NCBI RefSeq assembly: GCF_003610495.1
Contig: NZ_RAPK01000006.1
Location: 55,101 to 119,100, forward strand
Reading direction: 5' to 3'
DNA: 64,000 nt
Source: Sinobaca qinghaiensis
GTDB taxonomy: Bacteria > Bacillota > Bacilli > Bacillales > Marinococcaceae
Shown: positions 61,789-64,000 of the stretch, one piece after another
Layout of the letters: each line of letters opens with the position of its first letter
Position numbering within the stretch: the stretch's first letter is position 1
Position numbers and translations under genes: made by a program
The notes under the pieces: generated by a model
Database searches by the model: none
What the model was told of the DNA's origin: nothing
Seen by the model: the letters and a program-made list of their open reading frames with translations, nothing else

Positions 61789-61868
61789 AATAAAAAGTCT
61801 AAATCCTTATATTTATTTAGATGGTAATTGATATAATATTCAGACAATTAATATTAGGGAGGATTTTT

Positions 61869-62564
61869 ATGAATAAGATCATTACAAGTTACGACTTGAA
61901 ATGGACGGCTCTCGTATATTCCCTTGTTTTATTGCTGCTGGTTTTTTTCATAGATCTCACCACACCACAAAACTCATGGATTTTTATCGTGAAAATTGTG
62001 ATCGTTCCATTTTTGGCCGTAGTTGCTTTACTGATTGCTTTTGGCAGGCAGGGCATTAAGGACATCTTCTCGAAACCCATCAAGCCATATAAAAACTTTT
62101 TTGTCTGGTACATTATCATGATCATTATGAGCCTGATTTCCGGCATCTTATTAAGCCTGTTCGTTAACACGCCGCTTCGTGGAAATCCTGGAACAGAGCA
62201 CTTGGCACAAACATTTATATCGCTGCCGTTTGTCCTGTTATTTGAAGAGATTATCAGCTTTTTCTTTTTACTGGCTGTCGCCAATATTATTTATAAAAGA
62301 ACGAAAAACCTATTCTGGGCTCAGGCAGCGGGTGTGGCGGTAAGTGCTGTCATATTTGGCTTACTGCATTATACAACGTATTATAATGGAAATATGGTTG
62401 ATACCCTCGCTCATATTATCTTTATTCAGGGAATGGCCCGGGTATTTTTAAACCTTGCCGGCTTAAAAAGCAATAGTCTGATGATCCCATGGATAATACA
62501 TGTGGTCTTTGATTTAAATACGTTTTTAATTGGCACGACGGCGTTAATAATAATTTACTGGTGA
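61869..62564 (+). CDS. CPBP-like intramembrane protein, possibly inactive
   Basis: 231 residues from ATG 61869 (GGGAGG); the longer frame from 61821 lies in the promoter. Six to seven membrane helices. The CPBP/ABI protease pattern is partly present: FEEII on one helix, FGLLHY, and WIIHVVFDLN near the end, the latter two supplying histidines. The canonical EExxxR arginine is missing (EEIISF), so catalysis is doubtful. Role unknown. Confidence 0.75.
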   Translation: MNKIITSYDLKWTALVYSLVLLLLVFFIDLTTPQNSWIFIVKIVIVPFLAVVALLIAFGRQGIKDIFSKPIKPYKNFFVWYIIMIIMSLISGILLSLFVNTPLRGNPGTEHLAQTFISLPFVLLFEEIISFFFLLAVANIIYKRTKNLFWAQAAGVAVSAVIFGLLHYTTYYNGNMVDTLAHIIFIQGMARVFLNLAGLKSNSLMIPWIIHVVFDLNTFLIGTTALIIIYW

Positions 62565-62640
62565 AATCAACAGACATATTTGGAACTTGAGGTACTGTCT
62601 TGAGTAGTGGATTCATGATGAAAAATAGAATACTAACAAA

Positions 62641-62679
62641 TATATCCCCTTACCGATATTGTATCGGTAAGGGGATATA
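62641..62679. terminator. Perfect 18-base inverted repeat
   Basis: TATATCCCCTTACCGATA-TTG plus one base-TATCGGTAAGGGGATATA, between the convergent CPBP-like and sortase genes. It should terminate in both directions although T runs are interrupted. Confidence 0.75.
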
Positions 62680-62697
62680 TTAATTTTATCGTTTCAT

Positions 62698-63468
62698 TTA
62701 TTCACTTCTTACAAGGTCGGCAATAAGAATATAACGGTCGGGAGCACTACCTATAAAATTGAACGGGTAACAGGTAGTGACGGTGAGAACAGGGGAAGCG
62801 GATGGGGTGATAATGGTTTTGTCATCACTTGGAACAATTTTGATTTCCCTGATTTCATACGTGAACGTGCCGGCGGAAGTCTCAACGATGAGCTCATCGT
62901 TGATTTCCAGCTGACCTAGTTCTTTAAATACGGTGTCCCGATGTCCGGATAGAACGGAATTGTCATTTTCGCCCGGCAGTACGCTGCCTGCAAAGTGTCC
63001 AATTCCTTTACTTAATTCATCCTCATCTGTTCCATGAATGATAGGCAGTGTTTGATCAATAGCCGGCATAGTCAAGTTGCCTATATTTCCACCGACTTTC
63101 GGTCTTACTGGATAAAGGGTTTCATCTGAAATAGAGTTTTGTTTCGATGTTTCTGTTTTCGTTTCCGTTTGAGCTTGTGCTTCTTTTACAGTTTCTTTTT
63201 CATTTTGTACATCGGGTGGAGCTGTTGTGTCTGTTGGGCTTGCTGCTGTTTGTGTTTCTTCTCTCTTTTCTATCTCAGCTGATGCAGATGTGTCTGCGGT
63301 TAGTCCGGATTCTTCTGCCGGCTGTTCGACCGAGACAGGTGCAGGGGCAGATTGAGTATAGATTTGATAGGACGCCCAGGCAATTAAACATATCCCCAGG
63401 ATCAAGAACCCCGGGGAAAGTTTATGGACAGTTTTTAGTATCCGTTTAAGAAAAGAATTCTTATTCAT
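62698..63468 (-). CDS. Class D sortase
   Basis: 256 residues. N-terminal membrane anchor (about 18-38); a long charged, Thr/Glu/Gln-rich linker (about 45-115) that should cross the wall; then the sortase domain (about 120-256). The catalytic His is in VLSGHRDTVF, the Cys in LTVTTCYPF and the Arg in GSAPDRYIL. Its ATG overlaps the stop of the upstream LPETA-protein gene (ATGAATAA), so enzyme and substrate are translationally coupled. Class D sortases prefer LPxTA, matching the partner. Confidence 0.93.
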   Translation of the reverse strand: MNKNSFLKRILKTVHKLSPGFLILGICLIAWASYQIYTQSAPAPVSVEQPAEESGLTADTSASAEIEKREETQTAASPTDTTAPPDVQNEKETVKEAQAQTETKTETSKQNSISDETLYPVRPKVGGNIGNLTMPAIDQTLPIIHGTDEDELSKGIGHFAGSVLPGENDNSVLSGHRDTVFKELGQLEINDELIVETSAGTFTYEIREIKIVPSDDKTIITPSASPVLTVTTCYPFNFIGSAPDRYILIADLVRSE

Positions 63469-64000
63469 ACACTTTTCTTCTCATTAAGAGAGCTAATCCT
63501 ATCAATGATAGCATTATTCCGCCAAGGAGAAAGTTATACATGGAAGTAGCTGTTTCTGGAAGCTCGCCGCCTGTAACGGTCGGTACCGAAACATCGTGCG
63601 AGCCAAGATCGATCGTTTCTTCATCTTCATCTGGAGTGAATTGAACGTTTACTTGATAATTCCCAGCCGGGACATTTTCAGCGGTATACGTAATTTTTTC
63701 ATTGCCTCGAACTTCTTCTGTCTCTCCACCAATGTTAAACTTCCAAGTACCTGGAACCTTTGTATCTTCAGGTAATGCGGCGCGAATTTCCACGCTGCCA
63801 TCCGGCTTCACTTCTACAGTAACAGTTTCAGCTGGTTGATCAGTGTTTGGTGTTGGTGTGACTTCGGGATTTAGTGTTGGTGTTGGTACAAATCCTGGTG
63901 TAGGCTCAGGGCTTGGCTCAGGCTCAGGGCTTGGTTCAGGCTCAGGGTCTGGATTTGGTTCAGGATCCGGATTTGGTTCAGGATCCGGATTTGGTTCAGG
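63461..64000 (-). CDS. LPETA-anchored surface protein, N-terminus beyond the window
   Basis: The frame is open to the window edge (179 codons seen). From the C-terminus: basic tail RRKVYE, membrane helix (about 25 residues) and sorting signal LPETA, then a beta-rich domain of about 100 residues with acidic strands (VNVQFTPDEDEETIDLG). Towards the N-terminus is a proline-rich stalk, starting at 63915 and running off the edge, built of PEPNPD and PEPSPE repeats. The LPETA signal suits the class D sortase encoded next. The adhesive or enzymatic N-terminal part is not visible. Confidence 0.9.
   Translation of the reverse strand, partial: PEPNPDPEPNPDPEPNPDPEPEPSPEPEPSPEPTPGFVPTPTLNPEVTPTPNTDQPAETVTVEVKPDGSVEIRAALPEDTKVPGTWKFNIGGETEEVRGNEKITYTAENVPAGNYQVNVQFTPDEDEETIDLGSHDVSVPTVTGGELPETATSMYNFLLGGIMLSLIGLALLMRRKVYE
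63890..64000 (-). repeat. 18-base repeat encoding PEPNPD
   Basis: A tandem unit of about 18 bases (on the plus strand, CAGGATCCGGATTTGGTT) is repeated with variants such as CAGGCTCAGGGCTTGGCT. In the reading frame it gives (Pro-Glu-Pro-Asn/Ser-Pro-Asp/Glu)n. The array continues past the window end, so its full copy number is unknown. Confidence 0.85.

Overview
The window looks like chromosome of an endospore-forming, low-to-moderate GC Bacillaceae member, plausibly halophilic or alkaliphilic. The signs are strong AGGAGG-type ribosome sites, frequent GTG and TTG starts, catabolite-response (cre) boxes, a Cse60-type sporulation gene, a sigma-54 promoter with its activator, a sigma-B-like promoter, a parS-like palindrome and many acidic secreted proteins. 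I see no rRNA, tRNA, CRISPR array, phage gene or transposase. All names come from reading motifs; no database search was run.

Layout. 1-4.5 kb: a truncated fructose/mannose-type PTS permease with its PRD regulator, then a threonine-synthase-like enzyme. 4.6-9.8 kb: a parS-like site, a sigma-54 activator, a textbook -24/-12 promoter, an iron alcohol dehydrogenase with methylmalonate-semialdehyde dehydrogenase, and a DUF2188 stress-type gene. 10-14.9 kb: an exopolysaccharide module with a GH18-like/NodB/GT2 fusion protein, a GH8 lipoprotein and a SinR-like DNA-binding protein. 15-26.5 kb: redox and detoxification genes (Zn-ADH, CutC, HxlR with a flavin monooxygenase/reductase pair, two DoxX proteins, a PRISE reductase, a VOC protein, an alpha/beta hydrolase) plus four small unknown genes. 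26.7-36.6 kb: many small regulator plus membrane-protein pairs (DUF2975/XRE, MFS/TetR, PadR/DUF1048, XRE/membrane protein, LytTR/DUF3021), then SdpI, GNAT and PhzF proteins. 36.7-39.3 kb: methionine aminopeptidase and two unknowns. 39.5-43.7 kb: Gfo/Idh, nitroreductase, LLM monooxygenase and MarR.

43.9-56 kb is a more AT-rich catabolic island: an enolase-superfamily dehydratase and a GntR regulator on the minus strand, then a plus-strand operon (TIM-barrel isomerase, Gfo/Idh dehydrogenase, ribose-type ABC transporter, second TIM-barrel enzyme). It ends with the most striking gene of the window: a LacI-type regulator carrying an extra C-terminal domain that is a clear homologue of the operon's own transporter binding protein. 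The palindrome TTTACGTAAA occurs three times in the window as far as I could scan, all at control positions of this operon and of the regulator gene. 57-61.7 kb holds an RpiR-controlled operon (SDR, FAD oxidase, FGGY kinase). 61.9-64 kb holds a CPBP-like membrane protein and a class D sortase translationally coupled to an LPETA-anchored protein with a PEPNPD-repeat stalk, which runs off the window.

How it fits together: most transcription units pair a local regulator with visible operators, so the window reads as a series of self-contained inducible modules for sugars, small alcohols, quinone or nitro stress and cell-surface polymers. Starts were revised by ribosome-site position where the longest reading frame was implausible, and such changes are stated.
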